From positions 32,596-96,595 of the forward strand of contig CAZIGH010000015.1 in the NCBI GenBank assembly GCA_964538625.1: a stretch of DNA of 64,000 nucleotides, in the 5' to 3' direction. Below, piece by piece: positions 51,084 to 60,294 of this stretch. Under the pieces are notes generated by a model, which did no database searches, was not told the DNA's origin, and saw only the letters and a list, made by a program, of their open reading frames with translations. The stretch comes from JAEUHM01 sp964538625. GTDB taxonomy: Bacteria > Verrucomicrobiota > Verrucomicrobiia > Verrucomicrobiales > Verrucomicrobiaceae. A program made the position numbers and the translations under genes. The first letter of the stretch is position 1, and the number at the start of each line of letters is the position of its first letter.

Positions 51084-52301
51084 ATGCGTCCGCCGCCCAA
51101 GTTCAAACCCACACCCTACGCCTACCATCAAGTTCTCGATCTCCAGATCGACGCCCTCACCAATGAGGGAAATGGCGTGGCGCGCGACGGGGACTGGGTC
51201 GTCTTCGTACCCTTCACCCTGCCGGGCGAGAGAGTGAAGGCCCGTGTCTTCCGCAACCACAAAAACTACAGCGAGGCGGATCTCATGGAAGTGGTGGACG
51301 CCTCTCCGCACCGTATCCAGCCCCTCTGCCCGCTCTTCGGGCAATGCGGCGGCTGTCAGTACCAGCACCTCGACTATGAGGAGCAGTTGCGCTGGAAACA
51401 ACGCCAGGTCGCTGAGCTGCTTCAGCGCATGGCCAAGATCCAACACCCAGTTTTGTCCGTCATTCCATCCCCCCTGCAGTACGGCTACCGCTCCAAGATT
51501 ACCCCCCACTTCCACCGCCCGAAGAACGGCAGCATAGCCGAGATTGGTTTCCTGCGTGCCGGCACGAGAAACGCCATGCTCGACGTGCCAGAGTGCCCCA
51601 TCGCCATGCCACAGCTGAATGCACGGCTCAAGCAGGAGAGGATCGCCATCCAGAGCGGAGCAAGCGAATACAAAAACGGTGCCACCATCCTGTTGCGCGC
51701 CTCAGGAGAGGATGTGCTCACCCAGTCTTCCGACCTCGCTGTCGAAGTGGTGAATGGCATCCGTTTTGAGTTTCAGGCCGGGGATTTTTTCCAGAACAAC
51801 CCCTTCATCCTCCCCACCTTCGTGGACCATGTGGTGCAGCAGGCCCGCGCCAGCGGTGCCACGCATCTCATCGATGCCTACTGCGGTTCCGGCCTCTTCG
51901 CCCTCAGTGCAGCCGCGCACTTCCAGCACGTCAGTGGTATCGAAGTAAGCGAGTCCGCCGTGGCCAAGGCTCGTCACAACGCCGCTCTCAACGGCATCAT
52001 GCACGCGCAGTTCACCGCCGCCAGTGCAGAGCACATCTTCAGGGACCTCGCCCATCCAGGTCAAGACACGGCGGTCATCATCGACCCACCTCGTGCAGGC
52101 TGTGGCGAGGACTTTCTGCGGCAACTCTTCGCCTACGGCCCCAGGTCCGTCGTTTATGTCTCCTGCAACCCGCCCACGCAGATGCGCGACCTCGCACTCT
52201 TCACCGAAGCAGGTTACAAGCTGGAGCTGGTTCAGCCCTTTGACCTCTTCCCGCAAACCCGTCACCTGGAGTGCGTCATGACGCTCACGCGCCCCGCATG
52301 A
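51084..52301 (+). CDS. RNA (uracil-5-)-methyltransferase, RlmD/RumA family
   Basis: 405 residues from the ATG at 51084. TRAM domain at the start (LQIDALTNEGNGVARDGDWV). The [4Fe-4S] cysteines are visible in LCPLFGQCGGCQYQHL, with a fourth in DVPECPIAM. The SAM site is HLIDAYCGSGLFALSAA; IIDPPRAGCGEDFL and VVYVSCNPPTQMRDLAL hold the catalytic Cys. Probably methylates 23S rRNA (RlmD-type) or another U residue; exact target is undecided. Overlaps prmC by 4 bases. Confidence 0.9.
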   Translation: MRPPPKFKPTPYAYHQVLDLQIDALTNEGNGVARDGDWVVFVPFTLPGERVKARVFRNHKNYSEADLMEVVDASPHRIQPLCPLFGQCGGCQYQHLDYEEQLRWKQRQVAELLQRMAKIQHPVLSVIPSPLQYGYRSKITPHFHRPKNGSIAEIGFLRAGTRNAMLDVPECPIAMPQLNARLKQERIAIQSGASEYKNGATILLRASGEDVLTQSSDLAVEVVNGIRFEFQAGDFFQNNPFILPTFVDHVVQQARASGATHLIDAYCGSGLFALSAAAHFQHVSGIEVSESAVAKARHNAALNGIMHAQFTAASAEHIFRDLAHPGQDTAVIIDPPRAGCGEDFLRQLFAYGPRSVVYVSCNPPTQMRDLALFTEAGYKLELVQPFDLFPQTRHLECVMTLTRPA

Positions 52302-53212
52302 AACCCGTGCTCGAAGTCATCACCTCCGGAGCCGCCTACTTGCAAAAGCGCGGCATCGAAGAGCCAAGGCTCAACATGGAGCACCTCCTCGCTCATGTCT
52401 TGCAGTGCCGCCGCATGGACCTGTATCTGCGGTTTGACCAGCCCGTGCCTGAGCCGGATCTGGAAGTGCTCCGCCCACTGCTCAAGCGCCGCGGCGAGGG
52501 CGAGCCGCTTCAGCACCTTCTCGGCACCGTGGAGTTCTGCGGGCAGGAGTTCATCTGTGACCACCGCGCACTCATCCCCCGCCCAGAGACAGAGGTGCTC
52601 GTGGACCTGCTGGTGAAGCAGTTTTCCGACCACCCACCCGCCACCGTTCTGGATCTCTGCACCGGCACGGGCTGCATCGGCCTCTCCCTGGCCAAAGCCT
52701 GGCCCCACGCCAAAGTCATCCTCGCCGACATTTCTGAAGACGCACTGGAGCTAGCCCGCCTGAACACCGAACGCCTCGGACTCTCCCATCAAGTCCGCCT
52801 CATCCGCAGCGACCTGTTTGAGAAAATCACCGGACACCACGAGCTCATCGTCTCCAACCCGCCTTACATCCCAAGCGGCGAGATCGCGGCACTGGCCCGT
52901 GAAGTGCAGCGAGATCCGCGTCTGGCTCTAGATGGTGGCCCCACCGGGCTCGAGCTTCCGAAGCGCCTCATCGAAGAGGCGCTTTCCCAGCTCACTCCGG
53001 AGTCCACTCTCGCTCTGGAGCTGGGTCACGATCAGGCAGCAGAAGTCTGCGCCATTCTGCAGGGCCATGGGTTTGCCACGGTAAAAACATTCCGAGACCT
53101 CGCCGGAGTCGCCCGCTTCGTCCTAGCCAGCGGCTGCCCCGGTAAAGTGGAAACACCACAACCTCCGTCAGAAACCCGAGCCACTGACGACGCTGAAGGT
53201 GCCGCAGGTTGA
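52298..53212 (+). CDS. prmC: Peptide chain release factor N5-glutamine methyltransferase
   Basis: 304 residues from the ATG at 52298 (4-base overlap). N-terminal helical RF-binding part, then EFCGQEFICDHRALIPRPETE, the SAM loop TVLDLCTGTGCIGLSLAKAW and the NPPY motif in IVSNPPYIPSGEI. LALDGGPTGLELPKRLIEEA completes the family signature. It methylates the GGQ glutamine of release factors. The extra ~25 C-terminal residues are low-complexity. The 177 bases to the next gene contain that gene's A/C-rich leader and no other gene. Confidence 0.94.
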   Translation: MKPVLEVITSGAAYLQKRGIEEPRLNMEHLLAHVLQCRRMDLYLRFDQPVPEPDLEVLRPLLKRRGEGEPLQHLLGTVEFCGQEFICDHRALIPRPETEVLVDLLVKQFSDHPPATVLDLCTGTGCIGLSLAKAWPHAKVILADISEDALELARLNTERLGLSHQVRLIRSDLFEKITGHHELIVSNPPYIPSGEIAALAREVQRDPRLALDGGPTGLELPKRLIEEALSQLTPESTLALELGHDQAAEVCAILQGHGFATVKTFRDLAGVARFVLASGCPGKVETPQPPSETRATDDAEGAAG

Positions 53213-53389
53213 GCCACTGGCAGGCACGTCCCAGGTCCACCTTCCGGGGTTGCTGAAGGAGCGAATTTTTTTCTCGCATTTTTCGAGCTGGCGCGGTCTA
53301 ATCCCATTGGCGGCCGCTCTGGCTTGAGTCTCCGCCTTCATAACCCATAGCCAAAGACAAACGAAAACCAAACAAACCAAACTCATACC

Positions 53390-54064
53390 ATGAAAAGACG
53401 ACTCCAAGGGGGCTTCACCCTCATTGAACTCCTGGTGGTGATCACCATCATCGCCATCCTCGCCGGCCTAGCACTGCCGGCGTTCACCACGGTTCAGCAG
53501 AACGCGCGCATGACTCAGGCCGGCAACAACGCCCGCCAGATCATCGTGTGCCTCAAGGCCTGGGCCGGTGAGAATCAGGGTCTGTATCCGGACTTCTACA
53601 AGAAGGACCCGCCTCAGACTTCCAACGATGCCTTCCGCCTTCTGGTCAAGAAGGGCATCATCGAGGACGAGCGTGTCTTCACCGCACCCGCCAGCCCGTT
53701 CACCAATGACAACAGCATCGGTGAAGCACCTGACTATCAGGAAGCGCTGGAAGCCGGTGAGAACCACTGGTGCATGACCAAGGGCCTCTCTGACTCCGCA
53801 TCGGGCAATGCCCCTGTGGTGTTCGAGAACCCCACCAGCACCTCTTGGCCTCCCACATGGAACTGCGACGTGGCGGGTCAGCCCCGCGAGGGCCGCGCCT
53901 GGAAAGGCGGCAAGATCATCATCGGTCTGAACGACGGCTCCGTCACCCCTCAGACTCTTGAGACGACGAAGGGCGACAGCGTAGGCCTGGAGCCAAACGC
54001 CCAGGGCAAGGACCTCTTCACCCAATACAGTGAGCAGGGCGAGTTCCTCGACATCATGCGCTAA
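53390..54064 (+). CDS. Type IV prepilin/pseudopilin, possible major pilin
   Basis: 224 residues. A textbook prepilin signal: MKRRLQGG, then FTLIELLVVITIIAILAGLA, with Glu at +5. GNNARQIIVCLKAWAGENQG follows, as in verrucomicrobial GspG-like pseudopilins. It has Cys at ~62, 142 and 167. It is not with the pilus operon at 1-5360. Instead it has its own A/C-rich leader (53351-53389) and a strong terminator, a monocistronic arrangement common for abundant structural proteins. Confidence 0.88.
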   Translation: MKRRLQGGFTLIELLVVITIIAILAGLALPAFTTVQQNARMTQAGNNARQIIVCLKAWAGENQGLYPDFYKKDPPQTSNDAFRLLVKKGIIEDERVFTAPASPFTNDNSIGEAPDYQEALEAGENHWCMTKGLSDSASGNAPVVFENPTSTSWPPTWNCDVAGQPREGRAWKGGKIIIGLNDGSVTPQTLETTKGDSVGLEPNAQGKDLFTQYSEQGEFLDIMR

Positions 54065-54101
54065 GCAGCCGGAGAACTGGAACACGACAAACCATCAACC
54101 C

Positions 54102-54133
54102 ACACCGCAGGACGAAAGTCCTGCGGTGTTTTG
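54102..54133 (+). terminator. Strong rho-independent terminator of the prepilin gene
   Basis: A 12-bp perfect stem (54102-54113 with 54118-54129) with a GAAA tetraloop and a T-rich tail, 37 bases after the stop. Confidence 0.9.
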
Positions 54134-54223
54134 CTTCTGGAGTGACCACACCCATTTGCCAACCACGTCGTGGTCTGGTTTCCAGGCTGGACAGGTGGGG
54201 TTCACGGCAGTCACACTTCGCTG

Positions 54224-54991
54224 ATGCGTAGCAGTCCTTTTTCATTGTATGACCGCGACATCTGGGTCGTCGGCGGTGCCGGTTACTTGGGGCGTGCCGT
54301 CGTCTCGAAGCTCGTTGACTGTGGCGCAAAAGTCTTGTGCGTAGATCTGCCAGGCAAGGCAGAAGCTCTGGCTGGAGAGAGGGTGACCGCTGCGGAACTG
54401 GACATGAACCGTACGGGCGACATACCGCCGTTTGTGAACCGACAGTTTGCGACTCGCGGCGTGCCTGCCGGCTTGGTGGTGATGACCTACTCGGCAGCCG
54501 GTGTGCGGTTCGATGCACTGACTCCAGAGGGGTTTGACCGTTCCAATCACGGCAACCTCACGGCCACCTTCATGCTGGCCAGGCAGGTGGGAGAAGCGAT
54601 GGCGGAGCGTGGTGGCGGCAGCGTGGTGCTCTTCTCCAGCATGTACGGCGCTGTGGCTCCAGACCCACGCATTTACGAAGCGCCCATGGAGGTGAATCCC
54701 GTGGAGTATGGCGTAGCGAAAGCCGGTGTGCGACAGCTCGCCCGTTACCTCGCAGTCCGCTGGGGGCCGCGCTCAGTTCGGTGCAACTCCATCTCACCAG
54801 GCCCCTTTCCCAACCCTACCATCTGCGCCAGTGAACCGGCCTTTGTGGAGCGCCTGGCCAAAAAAGTCCCTCTCGGCAGAGTGGGACGCGCTGAAGAAAT
54901 AGGCGGAACGGTGGCTTTTCTTCTGGCGGATGAATCCAGTTTTATCACCGGCACCGATCTCGCGGTGGATGGCGGCTGGGCAGCATGGTAG
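54224..54991 (+). CDS. Short-chain dehydrogenase/reductase
   Basis: 255 residues from the ATG at 54224; a GTG 54 bases upstream is also in frame. NAD(P)-binding loop IWVVGGAGYLGRAVVSKLVD. Catalytic Ser and Tyr-x3-Lys: VVLFSSMYGAVAPDP and PVEYGVAKAGVRQLARYLAV. C-terminal FITGTDLAVDGGWAAW is typical of the classical SDR group. Some SDRs of this type work on carbohydrate or acylneuraminate-like precursors, but no specificity can be read. It ends 12 bases before the DUF2157 gene. Confidence 0.9.
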   Translation: MRSSPFSLYDRDIWVVGGAGYLGRAVVSKLVDCGAKVLCVDLPGKAEALAGERVTAAELDMNRTGDIPPFVNRQFATRGVPAGLVVMTYSAAGVRFDALTPEGFDRSNHGNLTATFMLARQVGEAMAERGGGSVVLFSSMYGAVAPDPRIYEAPMEVNPVEYGVAKAGVRQLARYLAVRWGPRSVRCNSISPGPFPNPTICASEPAFVERLAKKVPLGRVGRAEEIGGTVAFLLADESSFITGTDLAVDGGWAAW

Positions 54992-55003
54992 GCTAAACCC
55001 CAA

Positions 55004-56326
55004 ATGAAGCATCCCGAGTGGCTCATCAATCAACTGGAGCAGTGGCAGAGCGAGGGCCTAGTGTCTGAAGACACGGCGGCCAAACTCCGCTGCTGGGCCG
55101 GGGACCAGCTCAAGAAAGATACCGGCGGCTCCAAGGTGGCGCAGGTGATCGTAGGCGGCCTGGGTGCCCTAATGATCGGCTCCGGAGTGCTGGCCATCAT
55201 CGCTCACAACTGGGACATGATTCCGCGCGGAGCGCGATTGGCGGGTGCCTTTGCGCTGATGGCACTGGCGCAGCTTTTCCTGGCCTGGGTGTTGAAGAGG
55301 GGAGAAACGGTAAACGGCTGGGTCCGGGAGGTCGCCGGCATCATGGTGGTGCTCACTGTTGGCGGCTGTCTGGCCATGGTAAGTCAAATTTATCAACTCG
55401 GAGGGCACTGGACGACACTGCTGCTGGTGTGGGTGGTCATCGTCTCCCCAGTGCTGTGGGTGACGTGCAGTACGGGGGTAGCCTTGTTTCACCTGGCGGC
55501 GTCTGCTGCTTGGGCCTGGGGCGCGGTGGATGCGTTCTCAGGCCAGGGTGATGCGTGGTGGTTTCTCGCCCTGCTTGCCCTTTTCATCCCGTATTGGCCG
55601 GGTTGGAGACTGTCCCGCAAAACATTGAGCGCCGGAATGCGCTGGGCGCTCACCCTTTCCGTGCTGACCGGCTTTCTCGCCATGACCTTCGACTCTGCCT
55701 CGGCTCATGGCGGCGATGTCACCGGGTGGTGGGGAGCCATGCTGGTGGCCTGCGTGCTGCTGCTTTTCCCGCTCGATGAAAAGGCCTCCTTCGAGGGCCT
55801 GATGCGCAAGCCCCAAGTGGTGGTCGGCGGCTGGTTGCTCCTTGGCCTCGCCTTCACGCACGGCATTTCCATAGGTGAATATGCCACAGTGTCCAGGTCC
55901 CTTGGCCAGGCTCTGAGCCAGCCTTGGAACTTGCTGCTTCTCGCGGTGGTAGTAGCTTTCGCAGTGGTGGCAGCACGTGCGCGGCGTTGGGGCGTGCTGG
56001 CAGTGGCCACACTGGTGGTGTCCCCGCTGCTGGCCACCGTGGCCAAGGGAGACTCGGACGCACTTTCATGGCTCTTTACGGCTCATCTCTTTGCCATCGG
56101 CTCGGCGTTGATAGGTGCTGAGTTTCTAGGACGGCCCGGTGCACCCAGACTGGGAGCCATGATCATCGCACTCATCATCCTGATGCGCATGGCGGACAGC
56201 GAGCTTCCGCTTCTAGTAAAGGCTTTGCTATTTATCGTCATCGGAGTGGGCTTCATCGCGTTCAATCTCATGTGGGGAAGACGGACGCGGGTAAATGCCA
56301 AAACCCAAACGGAGACAAAGTCATGA
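55004..56326 (+). CDS. DUF2157 multi-pass membrane protein
   Basis: 440 residues. The N-terminal DUF2157 part (PEWLINQLEQWQSEGLVSED ... VAQVIVGGLGALMIGSGVLA ... AHNWDMIPRGARLAGAFALM) is followed by about ten further hydrophobic helices. Function unknown. It overlaps by 4 bases the gene for a GDYXXLXY-domain protein, the usual partner of DUF2157 proteins. Confidence 0.85.
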   Translation: MKHPEWLINQLEQWQSEGLVSEDTAAKLRCWAGDQLKKDTGGSKVAQVIVGGLGALMIGSGVLAIIAHNWDMIPRGARLAGAFALMALAQLFLAWVLKRGETVNGWVREVAGIMVVLTVGGCLAMVSQIYQLGGHWTTLLLVWVVIVSPVLWVTCSTGVALFHLAASAAWAWGAVDAFSGQGDAWWFLALLALFIPYWPGWRLSRKTLSAGMRWALTLSVLTGFLAMTFDSASAHGGDVTGWWGAMLVACVLLLFPLDEKASFEGLMRKPQVVVGGWLLLGLAFTHGISIGEYATVSRSLGQALSQPWNLLLLAVVVAFAVVAARARRWGVLAVATLVVSPLLATVAKGDSDALSWLFTAHLFAIGSALIGAEFLGRPGAPRLGAMIIALIILMRMADSELPLLVKALLFIVIGVGFIAFNLMWGRRTRVNAKTQTETKS

Positions 56327-56898
56327 AAGGGATGTGGGCAGTTTTCGGAATCGGTTGCCTCATGCAATGGCTGGCGCCTCTGACGCAGGTCATGCGCTAC
56401 GAGAGCGTCATGAAGGACGGCGCAGCGGTCCGCATGGAATGTGAAGCACCTGACCCCTATGACCTGCTGCGGGGACGTTACCTCGCCGTTCGGGTGAAGC
56501 AGGATGAAGTCAAGGGCGTGTCCCGCGACCAAGCGATTGCAAAAAATCAGAGTGCGTTCGCCGTGCTGGAGGTGGATGCGGCAGGACTGGCTAAACCGGT
56601 GCAGCTCCTGCGTGCCAGACCAAGCAGCGGCGTGTATGTGGAAGTCACCGTGCAGTACGTTCACCACGGAGACTCCGATGCGGACACGGTGTCGGTGCGC
56701 TTCAGTTGGCCCTTTGACCGGCTGTATCTGAATGAAAACTTGGCCCCCGCCGCAGACCAGTGGTACCGGGACAACATCCGCGCAGAGAAGCCTATCCTGG
56801 CAGACCTTCGCGTGCTGGATGGCAGGGCGGTGCTGGTGGACCTGCTCCAGGATGGCAAGTCTTTCCGGCAACTCCTCGGTGCGTCGGCTTCGCCTTAA
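56323..56898 (+). CDS. GDYXXLXY-domain protein
   Basis: 191 residues from the ATG at 56323. One N-terminal hydrophobic helix (MWAVFGIGCLMQWLAPL), then the family element in DPYDLLRGRYLAVRV, and a C-terminal EVTVQYVHHG...FDRLYLNENLAPAAD region. The family name motif GDYxxLxY is altered to DLLRGRYLAV. These proteins accompany DUF2157 membrane proteins; their role is unknown. The 3' end overlaps the convergent pyrF gene by 4 bases. Confidence 0.8.
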   Translation: MKGMWAVFGIGCLMQWLAPLTQVMRYESVMKDGAAVRMECEAPDPYDLLRGRYLAVRVKQDEVKGVSRDQAIAKNQSAFAVLEVDAAGLAKPVQLLRARPSSGVYVEVTVQYVHHGDSDADTVSVRFSWPFDRLYLNENLAPAADQWYRDNIRAEKPILADLRVLDGRAVLVDLLQDGKSFRQLLGASASP

Positions 56899-57650
56899 CC
56901 GAAAACCTCCGTCAGGCGTTCCATCCAGTACTTCGCCTTGGATGCGTAAGGCCGGTCTGGCTCTGCCTGGGTAATGCCGCGTGACACGTTCACAATGATG
57001 GGTGCCCTGCGCCCGGAGTTCCTGAGCGCCGCCAGATCACCACCCTGCGCGCCGAGCCCGGGGACGAGCAATGGCACGTCTGCGGTTTTCCCCAAGGCAT
57101 CTCCCGCTGCGTTGGTGAGTCCTACAACCAGGCCCGCCTGGTCGCTGCTCTTCGTCATTTCATTCACCAGTTCAAAAACCTGCCTGCCGTCTGCAAGCTG
57201 CTGCAGCTCGATGTGCGCCGCACCAGGATTCGAAGTGACCCCGAGCAGATAGAGCCCCTTGTCTTTGTATTTCAAAAACGGCTCCAGCGTGTCAGCTCCC
57301 ATGTAGGGATTCAGCGTGATGGCGTCGGCTCCCAGTTCTTCAAACGCTGCTTTTGCGTAGTAGGCCTGCGTCTCTCCTATGTCACCGCGCTTCGCATCAT
57401 AGATAACAGGAACGTCTTTGGGCACGGCCTTGAGCACCTGCGCCAGCATCCTTACGCCCTGCCAGCCCAAGGCCTCAAAGTAGGCCGCGTTTGGCTTGAA
57501 TGCCGCTGCGAAGTCGCTGGTCTCCTCAATGATTTTGATGATCTGCCGCTTGGTGGATTCATCCGCCTTCTCTGCGCGAATATCGAGTCCTACACAAAGG
57601 TGCGAGCCGGTCGCTTGGATGCGGCGTTCAAGTTTTTGACGAAAAGTCAT
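56895..57650 (-). CDS. pyrF: Orotidine 5'-phosphate decarboxylase
   Basis: 251 residues from the ATG at 57650; the frame is open 102 bases upstream, across the divergent gap. Catalytic motif VIYDAKRGDIGETQAYYAKA. CVGLDIRAEK at the N-terminus, ITLNPYMGADTLEPFLKY and LLVPGLGAQGGD are typical of the type 2 subfamily. It makes UMP in pyrimidine synthesis. Divergent from purE with 114 bases between. Confidence 0.94.
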   Translation of the reverse strand: MTFRQKLERRIQATGSHLCVGLDIRAEKADESTKRQIIKIIEETSDFAAAFKPNAAYFEALGWQGVRMLAQVLKAVPKDVPVIYDAKRGDIGETQAYYAKAAFEELGADAITLNPYMGADTLEPFLKYKDKGLYLLGVTSNPGAAHIELQQLADGRQVFELVNEMTKSSDQAGLVVGLTNAAGDALGKTADVPLLVPGLGAQGGDLAALRNSGRRAPIIVNVSRGITQAEPDRPYASKAKYWMERLTEVFG

Positions 57651-57764
57651 ACGGTAAGGTGCGTAAGCTTTTATGGCATCGGGCACGCAGGTCGTCACCC
57701 AGTATTTCGTTGCAGTCTGCGGGCTGGTTTGTATTTGCCCGCATCTGTGCAAGCATGATGGGTC

Positions 57765-58268
57765 ATGACTTCAGCAAGCACTCCTCTCGTCGGCATCATC
57801 ATGGGCTCAAGCTCAGACTGGCCCACCATGAAACTGGCTGCCGATGTGCTGTCAGAGTTCGGCGTGCCATTCGAGAAAAAGGTAGTCAGCGCCCATCGCA
57901 CCCCTCAACTGCTCTACGACTACGCCACCAGCGCGCGCAAGAGAGGACTCAAGTGCATCATCGCCGGTGCCGGCGGCGCGGCCCATTTGCCAGGCATGGC
58001 GGCCAGCATGACCACCCTGCCGGTGCTCGGTGTGCCGGTGCAGTCCAAGGCGCTGAGCGGGGTGGACAGCCTCTACTCCATCGTGCAAATGCCGGGCGGC
58101 ATCCCTGTCGCCACTTTCGCCATCGGAAACGCCGGTGCGACGAACGCAGGTCTTTTCGCCGTGTCCATGCTGGCCAACGAGGATCCCACACTCGGCGAGA
58201 AGCTGGCCTCATTCCGCGAACGGCAGGCCAGTAAAGTCATGGCCAGCCAGAGCGAGCTGGAAGGCTGA
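57765..58268 (+). CDS. purE: N5-carboxyaminoimidazole ribonucleotide mutase
   Basis: 167 residues, normal for class I PurE. GIIMGSSSDWPTMKLAADVL with the catalytic Asp, VVSAHRTPQLLYDYA with His, and IAGAGGAAHLPGMAASMTTL. It carries out the carboxylate shift in purine synthesis. No purK lies next to it. It ends 6 bases before the convergent beta-helix gene. Confidence 0.95.
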   Translation: MTSASTPLVGIIMGSSSDWPTMKLAADVLSEFGVPFEKKVVSAHRTPQLLYDYATSARKRGLKCIIAGAGGAAHLPGMAASMTTLPVLGVPVQSKALSGVDSLYSIVQMPGGIPVATFAIGNAGATNAGLFAVSMLANEDPTLGEKLASFRERQASKVMASQSELEG

Positions 58269-58274
58269 CACGCA

Positions 58275-59168
58275 TCACCGGGCATCGCTGCCATGCGGCG
58301 GCTCCAGCCGATGAGTGCCCTCCCGTATCTCCAAAGGCCCGGCCTTTGCGCCAGTGATCACGTTCGCCTTCACGCGGTGCCCGCTGCCACTGAGCAAAAT
58401 CCCGGTTCCGCCGACTTCATCCATTTCATTGTCAGAAACCTCATGGGAAGTGCTGTCGTGGAGCAGTAGGATGCCGCTTGCACCTATTTGAAAGAGCTGG
58501 TTGCCCACGAACCGGTTTTCCCTCCCGCCCTCGCTGCAGATGCCAGAGCCGCAGTCACGCATCTCATTAAAAACGACGCCGCACTCTTCCGCACCAATGA
58601 GTGCGACCGCCACCAGACTGCGTGTGATGTGACTGTGTTTGAGAACGATATCCCGACTGCCTTTGGCGAGACGCACCGCCGACCCACGGATGTCCATGAA
58701 GGTGCAGCGCTCCACGCGGGAACTCTGCGCTGCAAGCACTTCCAGCCCCACCTCAGAGAAGCCCTGCACGAAGCAGTCGCTTATCACCACCCCCTTCACG
58801 TCGGCGGAACTGGCATCGGAAAGGCCAACGCGGATGCCGCAGGCCACCCTTTGAGCGCCATCAAAAGTGAGCTTACGGATGTGCACGTCGGCGCACTTCC
58901 CCCTGAGCTCAAGGAGGCTTCGTCCCGCAGACTCCAGCCTGAGGATGCAGCGCTCCTGGTCGTAACCCACGATGTCCAGCTTGCTTGCGTCCTCAATGAG
59001 CAGGGGCTGCTGGAGCACGTGCTCACCCGGAGGCACCACCACCTCTCCTCCTCCCGCTGCTATGGCACGAGCCACTTCGGCATGGAGATCAAACGCGCCA
59101 AAAGTAACACCACCCGGCGTCAGCAGAGCTAGGACGCAAAGCCAGCGATAAAGGCTGGACGCGCCCAT
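58275..59168 (-). CDS. Secreted right-handed parallel beta-helix protein
   Basis: 297 residues. Signal peptide LYRWLCVLALLTPGGVTFGA. Beta-helix repeats of ~22 residues follow (VVISDCFVQGFSEVGLEVLA, VERCTFMDIRGSAVRLAKGS, RFVGNQLFQIGASGILLLHD, EVSDNEMDEVGGTGILLSGS), a pectate-lyase-like fold. No conserved lyase catalytic Arg/Asp set can be recognised, so polysaccharide binding or cleavage is only a guess. It is 4 bases after a small lipoprotein gene. Confidence 0.85.
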   Translation of the reverse strand: MGASSLYRWLCVLALLTPGGVTFGAFDLHAEVARAIAAGGGEVVVPPGEHVLQQPLLIEDASKLDIVGYDQERCILRLESAGRSLLELRGKCADVHIRKLTFDGAQRVACGIRVGLSDASSADVKGVVISDCFVQGFSEVGLEVLAAQSSRVERCTFMDIRGSAVRLAKGSRDIVLKHSHITRSLVAVALIGAEECGVVFNEMRDCGSGICSEGGRENRFVGNQLFQIGASGILLLHDSTSHEVSDNEMDEVGGTGILLSGSGHRVKANVITGAKAGPLEIREGTHRLEPPHGSDAR

Positions 59169-59172
59169 GGCT

Positions 59173-59361
59173 CTAACGGCTCTGGGGCATCATGCCGCCA
59201 AACCCCGCCCCACCTTCCCACGAGCGAGGCCGGTTCCAAGGGAGCCCGCTGACGTCCGAAGACGGGGGAACGGGCTTGGGCTTCTTCTTGCCGCTGGATT
59301 CACAAGCCGGGAAAAGCACCAGCATGACCATGGGCAACAGCAATGACAGACAGCGATTCAT
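59173..59361 (-). CDS. Small lipoprotein
   Basis: 62 residues from the ATG at 59361, which gives a lipoprotein signal with the Cys in VLFPACESSG. A longer frame starts at 59412. The mature part is short, basic, then Pro/Gly/Trp-rich (SGLPWNRPRSWEGGAGFGG). Such mini-lipoproteins with a LPWNRP-type tail may anchor or tether envelope complexes; no function is known to me. It is likely co-transcribed with the beta-helix gene. Confidence 0.65.
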   Translation of the reverse strand: MNRCLSLLLPMVMLVLFPACESSGKKKPKPVPPSSDVSGLPWNRPRSWEGGAGFGGMMPQSR

Positions 59362-59445
59362 GCGAAAAATAACGTGGAAGACGGAACAGCTTGCAAGCGA
59401 TACGATGTCCACATTCTCGTGGGCGACGAAAATCCTATGTTCGGG

Positions 59446-60231
59446 TTACTGCACAAGGTTCTCCAAGATCACCTTGTCACCCGGAGAGGGCTGCATGCCA
59501 AGCGCCAAGGAATCCGCCACCACGTTGCACACGGTGCGGTTGCCATTGACGCTAAGGACGGAGAGCTTGCCCACCGCCTGGGTGCCGCGCGTCACGATCA
59601 GCTTCGTGTCCGGGGTGATACCCTCACGATCGCCCGCATTGATGACGACAAAACCCCAGTCCGCATTCACTGCCACGATGGTGGCCTCAAGACCGTTGCG
59701 CTCGAAGGCTTTCTTCCGGCTCTCCACGCGGGCCACCACTTCATCAAGCTGCTTCTGAGCAGAGGCCACTTTTGCCTCCTCAGCTTCCACTTCAGACTTC
59801 TTGGTCTGAGCGGCTGTCTCCAGCTCCACAATCTCCTGGCGGATCTTGTTCAGGTCTTCTGCGATGGTCTGCGGGTTGAACCCAGCGGGCAGCTTCGCCA
59901 GCTTGGCGTTCAACTCGTTCATCTTGGCATTCTTAACCTTGTAGTCCGCCTCGATGTTGGAGTTCTCCGTGTCCAGCTGCGCCACCTTGAGACGGGCGTT
60001 CTTCAGCTTCTCTTTCTCGGTGTCCAGATTGGTCTGCACCGCTGTCACGTCACCCTTCACCTTGTTGATCTCGCCCACCACTGCGTCGACGGCGCGAATC
60101 TCGGTCTTGATCTGGCTGTGCAGGCTCGCAGCGTTGATGCGAATCTCAGCAAGCTTGCGGCCATTCTGGTAAGCGAAGACGCTTGCGACGACCATTACGA
60201 GGGCGCTAAGGATGAAAAGAACTTTGGTCAT
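59446..60231 (-). CDS. Membrane-anchored coiled-coil protein with MreC-like beta domain (copy 1)
   Basis: 261 residues. One N-terminal hydrophobic helix (VLFILSALVMVVASVFAYQN), a long coiled coil (~25-170), and a C-terminal beta domain (~180-261: ATIVAVNADWGFVVINAGDR, GITPDTKLIVTRGTQAVGKL, SPGDKVILENL) that resembles the beta domain of MreC. Layout and the WGF-V-x-N-x-G motif match the next gene upstream, so the two are paralogues. It probably sits in the periplasm, perhaps scaffolding cell-wall or envelope complexes; this is inference. Confidence 0.75.
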   Translation of the reverse strand: MTKVLFILSALVMVVASVFAYQNGRKLAEIRINAASLHSQIKTEIRAVDAVVGEINKVKGDVTAVQTNLDTEKEKLKNARLKVAQLDTENSNIEADYKVKNAKMNELNAKLAKLPAGFNPQTIAEDLNKIRQEIVELETAAQTKKSEVEAEEAKVASAQKQLDEVVARVESRKKAFERNGLEATIVAVNADWGFVVINAGDREGITPDTKLIVTRGTQAVGKLSVLSVNGNRTVCNVVADSLALGMQPSPGDKVILENLVQ

Positions 60232-60294
60232 ATCGGGGAAGGGGTATCGGAGTGAGAAAGATGGTGAACCAAATCAGGTTGCTGGTTCAGTGAA

